DNA of 64,000 nt from Sphagnum magellanicum (Eukaryota > Streptophyta > Sphagnopsida > Sphagnales > Sphagnaceae): NCBI GenBank assembly GCA_021904315.1, contig CM038913.1, positions 4,153,958-4,217,957 of the forward strand, in the 5' to 3' direction. Each line of letters begins with the position of its first letter. Positions within the stretch are counted from its first letter, which is position 1. The position numbers were made by a program, and so were the translations under genes. Below are positions 37,097 through 51,000 of this stretch, piece by piece. The notes below the pieces were generated by a model, which was given only the letters and a program-made list of their open reading frames with translations, did no database searches and was not told where the DNA came from.

Positions 37097-40000
37097 TGCA
37101 TGATTTAAATCCCACTTGCAATTCCAAAGATCCGAACTTGACCATCATTTTTTTTCATGGGATTGCTTTTGGCACAAATGATGAATGGAAGGAAACATGG
37201 ACAACATGCCCCACCAAAAATAAAGAAAGTGCATATTTTGGCCAGAAAAATGGCTGCCTGAAAATTTGAAAAACAATGTTTGAATTTTGTCATTGTCTTA
37301 TGATTCTAACATTGTGACAAGTGTTCACAATGATGTGATTGAAATTGGCAAAAACCTCATTCAAAGTTTGGTTACAAATTCAAGGTGTGACAATCTCTTC
37401 TATTTGGGGACACATTAATTACTCCTCCTTGTGTACATTAAAGATAATTGCTTACATCCTTAGATTTTCTTAAATGTTTTGCATGAGTTAATTATTCATG
37501 TTTGTTATTATTATGACACACACCAACAAGTTTCAATTTATTTGAATTGTTAAATTCATGTAGGAGAACATAAAATGGGGCTTACATGCACATATTCTTG
37601 GTTGAGGATAATAGCAAAGCCTATGTTCATTATAAGTTCATGGTACAACTAGTTTGGTTTTGATAACAATTTTTAGTTTGAACTTTTTGAAGCTTTATCT
37701 TTGGTAATGCACTTGAATTTAATTAATTATATTAATACGTGTGTAGAGAGTTTGCATCCATTAGATTGCAAAAAAAATTCAAACCAAATGTGTGTGTGTG
37801 TGTCTATATATATATATATGGTATTTTCAAGGTAACACATAGAAGACGAGTTGTACATAAACACAAGAATGTAAACACTTGCATGTACTTGAAAATAATA
37901 ATTGTTTTACCAAAACATGGTTGTCACATTTTTTAGGTAGATTAATGGAGTCAATAAATGAAAAATGACAAATGATGAGCAAATCAATTATGAACTTATG
38001 GCTTAGGTCATGTGTCAATTGCCTATTGCCCCAAGTATAATAAGATAAATTGTATATGCTAATACAATGTTGATAATGGAATTTTGGTGCATTGTTGAAT
38101 ATTTTGTAGTTATCAATCCGTTTGGGATGGACTAGTGGCATTAATTGCTTATAGTTTTGGAGGTCTTGTACTCAAAAGTTTGATGGTTGAAGCTCACAAG
38201 TATGTACATCAAAGGCTAAAAAATGGTTTGGATGATAAAGTACACAAATGTTGTAAGACATTTTTGAACAATGCTAAAGGTGTAGTATTTTATGGTGTAC
38301 CACATGCTGGTGGTACCCAATATTTATCGAATTATTTTGCTTGGCAACATCAACAAATCAATACATTGAACAAGTATGCAACCCAATCTGGTTGTTAAAA
38401 AAAATTAGAATCTTTCAACTCAGAAATGGAGCACCTTTCAACGGATTTTTAAAATGCTACTCGTGAAGACCTCAACATTTATGCATTTGGTGAAGGATTA
38501 CCTCTCAATGAGAACTGGGTAAAAACATTATCCAACTAGGTTCATTAGTTGAACTTTTTTTGTATTGTCAAAACTTGTGCGGGTTATAATCAATACTTTT
38601 GAATATACTAATGTAATATGGGTCATGTGTGTTTTATGAACTTTGCTTCATAACTTACTATTGATGGAAATGAAATTTGATTAATTTCAAACATCATGAA
38701 ATAGGTTTTAAATTTTCCCTTCATCAAATCAATTCCATATAAATATTTGTAATGAAAATCATAACATCAAATTAAAACATGTAAGATTAATGAGATAAAA
38801 CCAATAACTTTTTTATGTATTTATTTAATTTGCTTACCAAAGGGTTGAATGAAATTACTTTTACACAAAATATTTCATTTTTATTCAAACATCAACAATT
38901 ACTAAATTATAATTTCCACCACCATTTGGAACTAAATTAGAGCATAAGTGAACAAACAAGTCAATGAGTTCCATTAACTTAATCATTTGCACATGTAGGG
39001 AATTTTAGTGCCATATGCCTCAGCTATTCAATTGTCAAACAACAACCATTACAAAATCGAGGATGCTAATCACTTGACAATTTGCAAGCCACCAAACAAA
39101 GATCATCCAAGCCATTCTTTATTGTTAAAATGTTTGAAAATATGTATGGAGGTAAAAACATCAAATCTAAATCTTTTGATTTCATATTTGTTCATGTAAT
39201 TTGATACACATTAGGTCATAGCACACTTGACATGTATTGCATATGCAATGTCATATATATTGGTTATCAAATAAAAAAGATAACATATAAGTGACTTATA
39301 TTTTGTGAATTTTGACAGAAAAATATATTGCTTCCTTCTTTGCCATGTCATGAAGTGGCATTGATTGACAAAGCAAAACACATAAACATCTTGTTACAAA
39401 AGGAATATATTTTTGGTTTGGTTGGAATGGGTGGGATTCGGAAAACCACTTTGAGAAAAAAATTCTATCATTTGTTCCACAACCAATATGACAAATCTAG
39501 TTTTTTGGAGGATGTGAAATCAAACAATATCAATGATGTCATAAAACAACTCATATATGATTTGGTGGTTGAAGCTCACAAACATTTAAATCAAAGGTCA
39601 AGAAATGATTTGGATGATGAAGTACACAAATGTTGTAACACATTTTTGAACAACGTTAAAGGTGTAATATTTTATGGTGTACCACATGATGGTGGTCCCC
39701 AAAATTCATCAAACTATTTCACTTGGCAACATCAACAAATCAACACATTGAGCAAGTATGCAACCCAATATGGTATTTTAAAAAATTTTAAATCTTTCAA
39801 CACACAAATGGAACACCTTTCAACGAATTTTTAAAATGTCATTCATGAAGACCTCAACATTTATGCATTTGGCGAAGGATTACCACTCGATGAGAATTGG
39901 GTGAGATTTTCATTTCACCACATTGAAAATTGTCCAACTAGGTTCATTAATTGAACAATTTTTGTATTGTCAAAACTTGTGTGGGATCATGTACTCAATG

Positions 40001-42105
40001 TTCCGAAATATATTAAGGTGGTGAATGGGTCATGTGTAATATGAACTTTGTTTCATGAATTACTATTGATGGAAGGGAAATTTGATTGATTTGAAACATC
40101 AGGAAATTGGTTTAAATTTTTCCTTTCATCAAATCAATTCCATATAAATATTTGTAATGAGAATCATAACGTCAAATTAAAACATGTAAGATAAATGAGA
40201 TTAAAAACCAATAACTTTGTGATGTATTTATTTAATTTGCTTACCAAAGGGTTGAATGAAATTATTTTTACACAAAATATTTCATTTTTATTCAAACATC
40301 AACAATTACTAAATTATAGTTTCCACCACCATTTGGAACTAAATTAGAGCATAAGTGAATAAACAAGTCAATGAGTTCCATTAACTTAATCAGTTGCACA
40401 TGTAGGGAATTTTAGTGCCATATGCCTCAGCTATTCAATTGTCAAACAACAACCATTACAAAATCGAGGATGCTAATCACTTGACAATTTGCAAGCCACC
40501 AAACAAAGATCATCCAAGCTATTCTTTATTGTTAAAATGTTTGAGAATATGTATGGAGGTAAAAAAATCAAATCTAAGTCTTTTGATTTCATATATGTTC
40601 ATGTAATTTGATACACATTAGGTCATAGCACTTTTGATGTGTATCGCATATGTAATGTCATATATATTAGTTACCAAATAAGAAAGATAACATATAAATG
40701 ACCTATATTTTGTGAATTTTGACAGAAAAATATATTGCTTCCTTCTTTGCCATGTCATGAAGTGGCGTTGATTGACAAAGCAAAAGACATAAACATCTTG
40801 TTACAAAAGGAATCTATTGTTGGTTTGGTCGGAATGGGTGGGATTGGGAAGACCACTTTGTGCAAAAAATTCTATCATTTGTTCCACAACCAATAAGACA
40901 AATCTAGTTTTTTGGAGGATATGAAATCAAAGGACGATATCAATGATGTCATAAAACAACTCCTACACAATTTGTGTGGCAAAAGGCTATGCAAGGATCA
41001 AAATGTGAATAAAAAAGACCTTGACCAAATTAGGCAATGTATGATATCGAAGAAAGTGTTGGTGGTGGTGGATGATGTTTATACTAAGGTGGAGGAACTT
41101 GCATCCTTGCAATTTCTCATTGACAAGGGTGCCAAGATTGCAACTTCTCAAAGCAGAGTACTTGTGAATTGTCGACATTGGCAAACTTTGAAATCTCATG
41201 TAAATGTGGATGGAAAAGTGGTCATGAAACCTTTGGAGGATAAACAAGCAAAGGAACTTTTTATGTTCCATGCATTCGATAATGCAAATCATGTTGCAAC
41301 AAAGGATTTCGAAAATATATGTATGAAACTTATAAAAGCTTGTGGGGGGCTCCCTTTAAGTCTTAAAGTATTGGGTTCTTTTTGTGCAATACTAAAAAAT
41401 TAGAAATGTTGGAAGGTGCATTGAACAAATTGAAAAGTGGGAAAAGTTTCACGGGGGGCAATGATAATGAAGTGTTTTGGAATAAATTGAAGATTTCTTA
41501 TGACCACTTGGATAACGACAATAAAAACATGGTTTTGGATATTGCTTGTTTTTTGGGTGGTTTGAAAATAAATACAATTTGTTGAATGTGGAGTGGAAAT
41601 TATTTATACCCAAATTTTGATTTGCAAAATTTACAAGATAGATCTTTGATACAATGGGTAGAAGGTGAAATCTTGTACATACATGAACAATTCGAGACAT
41701 GGGTCAAAATATTGCAATGGAATATCCACTTATGAATTGATTTATATGGAAATCAAATACATCAAATTTCTTTTTACAAAAGGATGAGGTTGTCACCATA
41801 TTATTTCAATCCTATAATTTTATTTTGATTTCTTATATATATTTTTAATGTCCAAAACCAAATGTTTTAATTTTTAATCTTGATTTTATGAATACATGTT
41901 TTTCTTGAAAAATTGGCATTAAGATGAAATTTTTTTAATATAAATAATCCTTTTGTTTTCATTTCATGTGATAGGTGTTGGAGAATTTAGAAGGCATCTC
42001 ATTGAAAAAATGTGTCAATTTGCCTACATTGTCCCAAATTGGCTCAAAAGGATTTCACAACCTTAGGTTGGTTGACCTAGCAGAAGTTTCACCAAGTATT
42101 GTGGA
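37097..42105 (+). pseudogene. Hydrolase-NBS resistance gene (HNL type), left copy, rearranged
   Basis: Exon equivalents of the right-arm gene can be followed but are broken. The first hydrolase exon (37097-37400) has its acceptor changed from CAG to CAA and a frameshift after NDEWKETWTT. The second (38112-38518) keeps the nucleophile elbow AYSFGGLV and VFYGVPHAGG but has stops. Next come a linker exon (38999-39151) and half an NBS exon (39320-39560) with an altered P-loop, GMGGIRKTT. At 39560 the NBS frame runs straight into a second hydrolase segment (VVEAHKHLNQRSRNDLDDEV). A second linker exon (40406-40558) and a fuller NBS exon follow (40727 onward): GMGGIGKTT, VLVVVDDV, CGGLPLSLKVLGS and LDIACF. 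Further damage is a TAA after LFHNQ and a frameshift at the T run 41379-41383. The copy ends at the start of the LRR exon and has no LRRs. Confidence 0.85.
38184..40730 (+). repeat. Tandem duplication of about 1.4 kb inside the left HNL copy
   Basis: Hydrolase exon 2, the following intron, the linker exon and the start of the NBS exon occur twice. GAATTTTAGTGCCATATGCC lies at 39000 and 40407, and GAAAAATATATTGCTTCC at 39319 and 40726, an offset of about 1407. The junction falls at about 39560, inside NBS coding sequence. The right arm has a single copy. Confidence 0.85.
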
Positions 42106-45100
42106 AGATTAATCATCGCTAGATCGATATGTCATCCCACATGAATTACATCCTATTTTTTTCTTTGTTGACTATATTTAACTCCAATGTAGCAAGGAAA
42201 AGGATGAAAGCGATAAGCATATCCACAAGCTTGCCTAAATCTTCTATGCAAGAGGAACTCATGACCAAAACAACTTCTAAAACCTATTTATCAAGAATTG
42301 TATGTTCTTCTTGGATCTCCAATAAAGAGGACCCAAGGTTTGATTTGAATGCTAAAATTTAAACAAGAAGTATGGAGGAGCAAGCTCTGAGTGTAGCTCT
42401 AGAAGCCCTAAGGAAAAGCCAGTGCACTGTAATTTTGGACTCAAAATCTAGGGAGGCCAAAACTAACCTTTTCTTCATAGTAGCTTTTCTCTCTCCTCTT
42501 TCTCTAAGAACTTCAAGGACTAAAGCACGAGGGGAGCTGTACATTTTTGTGGTTCATGAGATCGCTTCTACCTTTGGTGTCCCCTTCATTGGAAAGGTAT
42601 CCACTACCCAACCACAACTCTTCTTCTTTTATTTCCAGCAAATTCCCATCATTTCCACTTTCTAAACTTCTTGTAGAAATAGTTGGGAGCTTGGTTTCTA
42701 CCAGATTTTTTGGAATAATTCTCCAACTCAGGTTCTTGTAGCTTTGTTTGGCTTATCTAATGAGGAGTTGTTATGACAACATTGATATAGATTTGTACAC
42801 AACTTAAAGACATTTAGGTTTTGGCACTAAATGTGTTAAACTTAAAAATCTATAAACAAGTTTACAAAACACAAAACAATAATGCAAGATCAGTATCCAT
42901 CCATGATAACCTTAAACCCTAATCAATTGATCTTGTACTATGTCAATGCTTGAAAAAAACCCTAGTCAAACATTACTTTGAGGATTTTAATCATTGATTC
43001 CAACCAATTGTGGCAAACAAGGAAAAAAAGAACAAGTAATTGGAAGTTGGAAATTATGATCCCCTTGGGTAACATTAACTTAGTAAACAATATTTTTTAA
43101 AAAATTACACATATGTTCATGAAGCAAAATTATGGACATGCATTTCAACAAGTCAAAAGGTGTTATACTTTGACAAATATTAGGCATTATGAACTTAATG
43201 GAAAAGTATCTAATATTGCAACACATGGGAAAGGAGAAGAAGCAAATATGCCAACATTCATGCTCAATGGGATTTTTGTTTGATCACAAAAGCTTGAAAA
43301 CTGGTGTTCGTGATGTGGAAAGAAGTTTCACATGTCATTGGCTTGTAGAGCTTTGTCGAGAGGTTGTGAACCTCAAAAATGAAGTTGACAGAAAAGAAGA
43401 ACCCATGATGTTTGGTGAGGAGTTTCATACCCCAAGCCACATCTTTTTGTGCATTGAAAATGTGGGTGGTCTACAAGTGTAAAATGGACACGTTGAACTT
43501 TTGGTGGTTCTCACAAAATTGGCAGGTATTTTTCCTATTATAGTATGTCAACATCCTTTCGATAAAACCTTAAGCATTTCAAAGTTGTTAAGTTGGCATA
43601 TTCCCGTTTTTATAGTAATTAATTTGATCTAAATCATTTTGCTATATTTTTTATAAATTTTATTACTCTGTAAAACATTAAAATAATGTAAAATTATTTT
43701 TGTAATAATAAATATTCATTTTTAACAAAATATTATAGGTTCTGCATACAATAATTTACTATAGTTGAATTATTTAAATTAAAATAAATACATTTATTAT
43801 TCACATTATAATAAAATTACCATAAGGATTCTAATGTTAATTTAAATTATATGTTATTAATATTATTAGTAAGTGCAATTACACATTATATAATTTGTTA
43901 AATAATTTTTTAGCATTGTAAGAAAATAAATAAGTAGGGTGAATTTTTATGTTGGAAGAATATTTATTCATTATAATTAAGTAATTATAAATAATAGATA
44001 TATGAATTTTACAGTAATTATGATAATTACATTGATTACTCGAATTACATTATGATGAGTGTAAAAATATTAAATATGGATTTTAATTATAAATTTTATG
44101 TTCTAAATAATTTAATTATTTATAATTAATTTACTTACAATAATTTTACAATAATTATTGTACTTGTTTTTTCTACACCTATGGATGATTGATGTATTAC
44201 CACCTTTACATATACCTTAATATGAGGTTAATATACAATAATAGTTTTTTCAAACCATGCCTTATTAATCCACAAAAATAATACATATATATATACCATT
44301 ATGAATATGGAGTACATAATGTATACATAAGGCTTACTATACATCATTGTTAATTACCATAACATAAAATGCATGACTTACCCTATACAAAATTAGTAAC
44401 ACACATAACTTAATGTATAAATAAGTATTAGTTACCATTTTTTGGTCACTTTTGCAACTAATGGGCCATACAAAGGCATTCTAAGATGAAAATAATGTGA
44501 AAAGTCATTCCATTAGAAGAATGAAAACTTTATAAATAGTTGCGACATAGTCACAAAATTTGACCAAAAAATGTGTGATGTGATTTTCAGTCACAAATGT
44601 CACCAATGTTAGCATAAACAATAATTAATTGCATGTAATCACAAATAATTTGGTTACATTTTAGCCTTTTTCTACTAGTGACAATGCTTATATTAACGAA
44701 AAGGTCCTTCTTCTTTTTGAGCATCGAGCTATCCTTGTCCATTATAAAAATTTTACGCATTGAAGTAGAGAAAAAATTAGTTTTATTATTTTTTTTTCAA
44801 TGCCAAATTTCTTTTAATAGGGAGCTAGGTGAAAGGTCACATGGGACTTAAGATTTGAATGTTTTTGACAAATCATCAATTAAGTTGATAGTTTTCAAAG
44901 TCTACATGTTGGGGTTTTTCAAAGATAAATAACATAATTTCATCATTGTGGCTTTGTTAGCTTTGATAACTTCAATAAATATTTGTTTCTTAAAACGAGA
45001 ACCACGCATACCAATGTTTGTAGAACATGGCACAATGGTTGTTGTCATGTTTATTAAGTAGCACTTACAATTGAAGTGTTGACATAGTAAGCAAGAGTGC

Positions 45101-45589
45101 CCAACATTCGTTTTTTGCCTTTCAACTTGTAGTTGTAGTCAAGAGATAATCTCGCCATGCATTTACAACAAAGACATTAGTCCCAATCTCAATGTCATCC
45201 ATCCATGTGTGATCTATCATCCATCACTATGTTTTGTAATTGACAAAAGTAGTTGAACATGGGATTTTTTTAGTCAACACACCACCCTGGGAAGCTTGAC
45301 TATAGACTTTGTAATTTTCCAAGTCAACGTTTCAACTAGAATTCAATTGTAGACCATGTGGGTGCTAAAAATATTCCATGAATTCCGAAATAATTGGGAT
45401 TTGCTTTCATTTGTGCACCAAAATAATAGTTAGTTCAATTTAGTTGGTAATTGTCAATAATTTTCTTAAATATTCAAAAAATTACAATTGAAATTTAGTT
45501 GAAGATGACATCAAGTGGAAGGTGGGTTGGCTGAAAAAGAGGGGTTTTTAATTAGTGATTCAGTTGGCAATAGATAAAATTGATTTTCT
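42106..45589. other. Spacer between the inverted arms
   Basis: No recognisable gene. Two open frames, 42372-42665 and 43189-43482, have no known domain and I cannot support them as genes. From about 43600 to 44450 the DNA is extremely AT-rich (many ATAATTATAAT-type phrases), like a decayed repeat or matrix-attachment-like region. The last part leads into degenerate LRR units. Confidence 0.45.
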
Positions 45590-48010
45590 CAACTTGAAAC
45601 ACCTTAACAAATTAAGTTCCTTGAATGCATTAGATTGGCCAATAAACGTAAGTAATTTTTGCAAATTCTTCCATTCTCACAATTAAAACTTTTGGAGTGC
45701 ATTTAATTGGTCAATGTACATGTAAGTAATTCCTGCAAGTTGTAGCATTCACACAAATCAAGATTTTCAAGTGCACTTAATGACCAATAGATGAAAGTAT
45801 TTTTTTCAAGTTGGAACACCTTGACAAATGAAGCTTTTGGAATGTGTTCAATTGGCCAATAGATGAAAGTAGCTATTTCAAGTTGGAACACCTTGACAAA
45901 TGAAGCTTTTGGAATGTATTGAATTGGCCAATAGATGAAAATAGTTATTTCAAGTTGGAACACCTTGACAAATGAAGCTTTTGGAATGTGTTCAATTGGC
46001 CAATAGATGAAAGTAGTTATTTCAAGTTGGATTGCCTTGACAAATGAAGCTTTTGGAATGTACTCAATTGGCTAGTAAATGAAAGTAGTTATTTCAAGTT
46101 GGAATGCTTTGACAAATGAAGCTTTTGGAATGTACTCAATTCGCCAATTGCTGAAGGTAGTTCTTCCAAATTGGAACACCCTCTCAAACTAAGCCATTGG
46201 AGTGCATTCAACTGGCCAATAGATGAAGGTAGTTATTTCAAGTTTGAACACCCATATAAATTGAGATGTTGGAGTGCATTCAATTGGCCAATAGATGAAG
46301 GTAGTTCTTTCCAGTTAGAATATGCACTAAAACCAAGCTTTTGGAGTGCATTCAATTGGCCAATAGATGAAAATAGTTCTTTCAAGTTGGAACACTCACT
46401 CAAACTAAGCTCTTGGAGTGCATTCAATTGGCCAATAGATGAAGGTAGTTCTTTCAAGTTGGAACACTCGTATAAATCAAGCTCTTGGATTGCATTCAAT
46501 TGGCCAATAGATGAAGGTAGTTCTTTCAAATTGGAACACCCTTTCAAACAAAACCATTCGAGTGCATTCAATTGGCCAATAGATGAAGGTAGTTCCTTCA
46601 AATTCGAACACTATGATAAATCAAGCCTTTGAAGTGCATTCAATTGGCCAATAGATGAAGGTAGTTCTTTCAAATTGGAACACCCTTTCAAACAAAACCA
46701 TTGGAATGCATTCAATTGGCCAATAGATGAAGGTAGTTCCTTCAAATTCGAACACTATGATAAATCAAACCTTTGAATTGCATTCAATTAGACAATAGAT
46801 GAAGGTAGTTCTTTCAAATTCGAACATTGTGATAAATCAAGCTTTTGGAGTGCATTCAATTGGCCAATAGATGAAGGTAATTCTTTCAAGTTGGTACATT
46901 TGCCTAAAAAAAACTTTTGGAGTGCATTCAATTGGCCTGTAGATGAAGGTAGTTTTTTCAAGTTGGAACGCCCATATAAATTGAGCTGTTGGAGTGCATT
47001 CAATTGGCCAATAGATGAAGGTAGTTCTTTCAAGTTCAAACACCATAATAAATCAAGCTCTTGGAGTGCATTCAATTGGCCAATAGATGAAGGTAGTTCT
47101 TTCAACTTGGAACACCCTGATAAATCAAACTCTTGGAGTGCATTCAATTGGCCAATAGATGAAGGTAGTTCTTTCAAATTCGAACACTGTGATAAATCAA
47201 GCTTTTCGAGTGCATTCAATTAGCCAATAAATGAAGGTAGTTCTTTCAAGTTGGAACACTTGTATAAATCAAGCTTTTGGAGTGCATTCAATTGCCCAAT
47301 AGATGAAGGTAGTTCTTTCAAGTTCAAACACCATAATAAATCAAGCTCTTGGAGTGCATTCCATTGGCCAATAAATGAAGGTAGTTCTTTCAAGTTGGAA
47401 CACTCGGATAAATCAAGCTCTTGGAGTGCATTCAATTGGCCAATAGATGAAGGTAGTTCTTTCAAGTTGGAACACTCGGATAAATCAAGCTCTTGGAGTG
47501 CATTCAATTGGCCAATAGATGAAGGTAGTTATTTCAAATTCGAACACTGTGATAAATCAAGCCTTTGAAGTGCATTCAATTGGCCAATAGATGAAGGTAG
47601 TTCTTTCAAATTCGAACACTGTGATAAATCAAGCTTTTGGAGTGCATTCAATTGGCCAATAGATGAAGGTAGTTCTTTCAAGTTTGAACACATGTCTAAA
47701 TAAAGCTTTTGGAGTGCATCCAATTGGCCAATAGATGAAGGTAGTTCTTTCAATTTGGAACACCCAGTCAAATCAAGATCTTGGAGTGCATTCAATTGGC
47801 TAATGGATGAAGGTAGTTCTTTCAAGTTGGAACACCCATGCAAATTAAGCTCTTGGAGTGCACTCAATTCACCAATAGATTTAGATAATTTTTTCAAGTT
47901 GGAACACCCATTCAAATTAAGCTCTTGGAGTGCATTCAATTGGCTAATAGATGAAGGTATTTTTTCCAAATTTAGGCATTGTGTCAAATCAAGTACTTTT
48001 AATTGGAAAT
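45590..48010 (-). repeat. 72-bp tandem array encoding leucine-rich repeats
   Basis: About 33 units of 72 bases on the minus strand, each encoding a 24-residue LRR of the type SNLKELPSSIGQLNALQ.LDLSQC. The units keep one reading frame over most of the array. Point stops interrupt it, for example at 47529-47531 (GAA to TAA) and near 47220. The distal units at about 45776-46150 form a separate, nearly identical subfamily (GAAGCTTTTGGAATGT with CACCTTGACAAAT on the plus strand), which suggests recent local homogenisation. The plus strand of the array also reads open for long stretches; this is a side effect of the 72-base period. Confidence 0.9.
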
Positions 48011-51000
48011 AATAAAACAAATTACTCGGCAACGTTTGAATCATGCATTTTTTGAAACACAACCACTTAACATTATTCAAAGTTTGCCCTTGGATGAAAA
48101 AATTCACAATAATTGGTGAGGCTTCTGTTAGGTCAACCAACCTAAGGTTGTGAAATCCCTTTGAGCCAATTTGGGACAATGTAGGCAAATTGTCACATTT
48201 TTTCAAGCAAATGCTTCCTAGATTTTCCACCACCTATCACATGAAATGAAAACAAATGGATTATCAATATAAAAAAACATTTCATCCTAATGCCAATGTG
48301 TTTTTACAAAAAACATGTATTCATAAAATCAAGATTGAAAGGTAAAACATTTGATTTTGGACATTAAAAATATTCATAGGAAATCAAAATAAAATTATAG
48401 GATTGAAATAGTACGGTGACAACCTCATCCTTTTGTAAAAAGAAATTTGGCTTATTTGATTTCCATATAAAATGATTCATAATTGGAAGTTCCATTGCAA
48501 TATTTTGACCCATGTCTTGTAACTGTTCATGTATGTACAAGATTCCACCTTCTGCCCATCGGATTAACGATCTATGTTGTAAATTTTGTAATTCAAATTT
48601 TGGATGTAAATAATCTCCACTCCACGCTCGACAAATTGTATTTATTTTCAAACCACGAAAAAAACAAGCAATATCCAAAAACATGTTTTGATGTTGCTTA
48701 TCCAAGTAGTCATAAGAAATTTTCAATTTACTCCAAAGTTCTTCATTATCATTGCCCCCAGTGAAACTTTGCCCGCTTTTCAATTTGCTCAATGCACTTT
48801 CCCAGATTTTTCTAATTCTTTAATATTACACAAAAAAGAACCCAATACTTCAAAACTTAAAGGGAGCCCCCCACAAGCTTTTATAATCTTCGTACATATA
48901 TCTTTGAAATCCTTTGTTGGAACATGATTTGCATTACCGAATGCATGGAACATAAATAGTTCCCTTGCTTGCTTTTTCGTTAAAGATTTCATGACCACTT
49001 TTCCATCTTCATTTACATGAGATTTCAGATTTTGCCAATTTTGACAATTCACAAGTACTTTGCTTTTAGAAGTTGTATTCTTGGCACACTTATAAATGAC
49101 AAGTAGTAAGGATGTAAGGTTCTTCGCGTTACCAACATCATCCACCACCACTAACACTTTCTTCGATATCATACATTGCCTAATTTGGTCAAGGTCTTTT
49201 TTATTCACATTTTGATCCTTGCATAGCCTTTTGCCACACAAATCGTGTAGGAGTTGTTTTATGACATCATTGATATCGTCCTTTGATTTCACATCCTCCA
49301 AAAAATTAGATTTGTCATATTGGTTGTGGAACAAATGATAGAATTTTTTGCACAAAGTGGTCTTCCCAATCCCACCCATTCCGACCAAACCAACAATAGA
49401 TTCCTTTTGTAACAAGATGTTTATGTCTTTTGCTTTGTCAATCAACGCCACTTCATGACATGGCAAAGGTGGAAGCAATATATTTTTCTGTCAAAATTCA
49501 CAAAATACAGGTCATTTATATGTTATCTTTCTTATTTTGTAACTAATATATATGACATTACATATGCGATACACATCAAGAGTGCTATGACCTAATGTGT
49601 ATCAAATTACATGAACATATATGAAATCAAAAGACTTAGATTTGATGTTTTTACCTCCATACATATTCTCAAACATTTTAACAATAAAGAATAACTTGGA
49701 TGATCTTTGTTTGGTGGCTTGCAAATTGTCAAGTGATTAGCATCCTCGATTTTGTAATGGTTGTTGTTTGACAATTGAATAACTGAAGCATATGGCACTA
49801 AAATTCCCTGCATGTGCAAATGATTAAGTTAATGGAATTCATTGACTTGTTTATTCACTTATGCTCTAATTTAGTTCCGAATGGTGGTGGAAACTATAAT
49901 TTAATAATTGCTGATATTTGAATAAAAATGAAATATTTTGTGTAAAACTAATTTCATTCAACCCTTTGGTAAGCAAATTGAATAAATACATCACAAAGTT
50001 ATTGGTTTTTAATCTCATTTATCTTACATGTTTTAATGATGTTATGATTTTCCTCACAAATATTTTATATGGAATTGATTTGATGAAAGGAAAATTTTAA
50101 ACCGATTTCCTGATGTTTCAAATCAATCAAATTTCCCTTCCATCAATAGTAATTCATGAAACAAAGTTCATAAAACACATGACCCATTCACCACCTTAAT
50201 ATATTTAGGAACATTGAATACATGATCCCACACAAGTTTTGACAATACAAAAAAAGTTCAATTAATGAACCTAGTTGGACAATTTTCAATGTGGTGAAAT
50301 GAAAATCTCACCCAATTCTCATCGAGTGGTAATCCTTCGCCAAATGCATAAATGTTGAGGTCTTCATGAAGGACATTTTTAAAATCCGTTGAAAGGTGTT
50401 CCATTTGTGTGTTGAAAGATTCTAAATTTTTTAAAATACCAGATTGGGTTGCATACTTGTTCAATGTGTTGATTTGTTGATGTTGCCAAGTGAAATAATT
50501 TGATAAATTTTGGGGACCACCAGCATGTGGTACACCATAAAATACTACACCTTTAACGTTGTTCAAAAATGTGTTACAACATTTGTGTACTTCATCATCC
50601 AAATCATTTCTTGACCTTTGGTTTAAATGTTTATGAGCTTCAACCACCAAGCTTTTGAGCACAAGACCTCTAAAATTGTAAGCAACTAATGCCACCGGTC
50701 CATCCCAAAGGGATTGATAACTACAAAATATTCGACAATGCACCAAAATTCCATTATTAACATTGTATTAGCATGTACAAATTTATCCTATTATACTTGG
50801 GGCAATTTTCCAATTCACACATGACTTAAGCCACAAGTTCATAATCGATTTGCTTGTCATTTATCATTTATTATTTATTGACTCCATCAATCTACTTAAA
50901 AAATGTGACAACCATGTTTTGGTAAAACAATTATTATGTACAAGTATGCAGGTGTTTACATTCTTTTGTTAATGTACAATTCATCTTTTATGTGTTACCT

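Larger units (their letters stand above)
34532..42105. repeat. Left arm of a large inverted duplication
   Basis: The plus strand here matches the minus strand of 54412-48115 in the same order. Matching landmarks are: TCCAATCATAGCCACTGGCC (34555 and 54380), GGTGACATTGCATATTC (35350 and 53505), the small membrane ORF (35935 and 53060), the SINE-like element (36340 and 52500), the hydrolase exons (37097 and 51743; 38112 and 50720), the NBS exon (40727 and 49487) and the LRR-leading exon (41975 and 48233). Homology stops near 42105, where the LRR array begins in the other arm. The arm is about 1.3 kb longer than its partner, mainly because of one internal tandem duplication. Confidence 0.9.

Noticed and set aside
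42372-42665. 97-codon ORF in the spacer of the inverted duplication
   Set aside because: No domain, no splice or repeat context and no copy in the arms; length is expected by chance.
46171-47568. Long plus-strand open frames over the LRR array (repeats of SSWSAFNWPIDEGSSFKLEH)
   Set aside because: They are the antisense of the 72-bp LRR units; any period divisible by three keeps several frames open. The minus strand gives a real LRR consensus.
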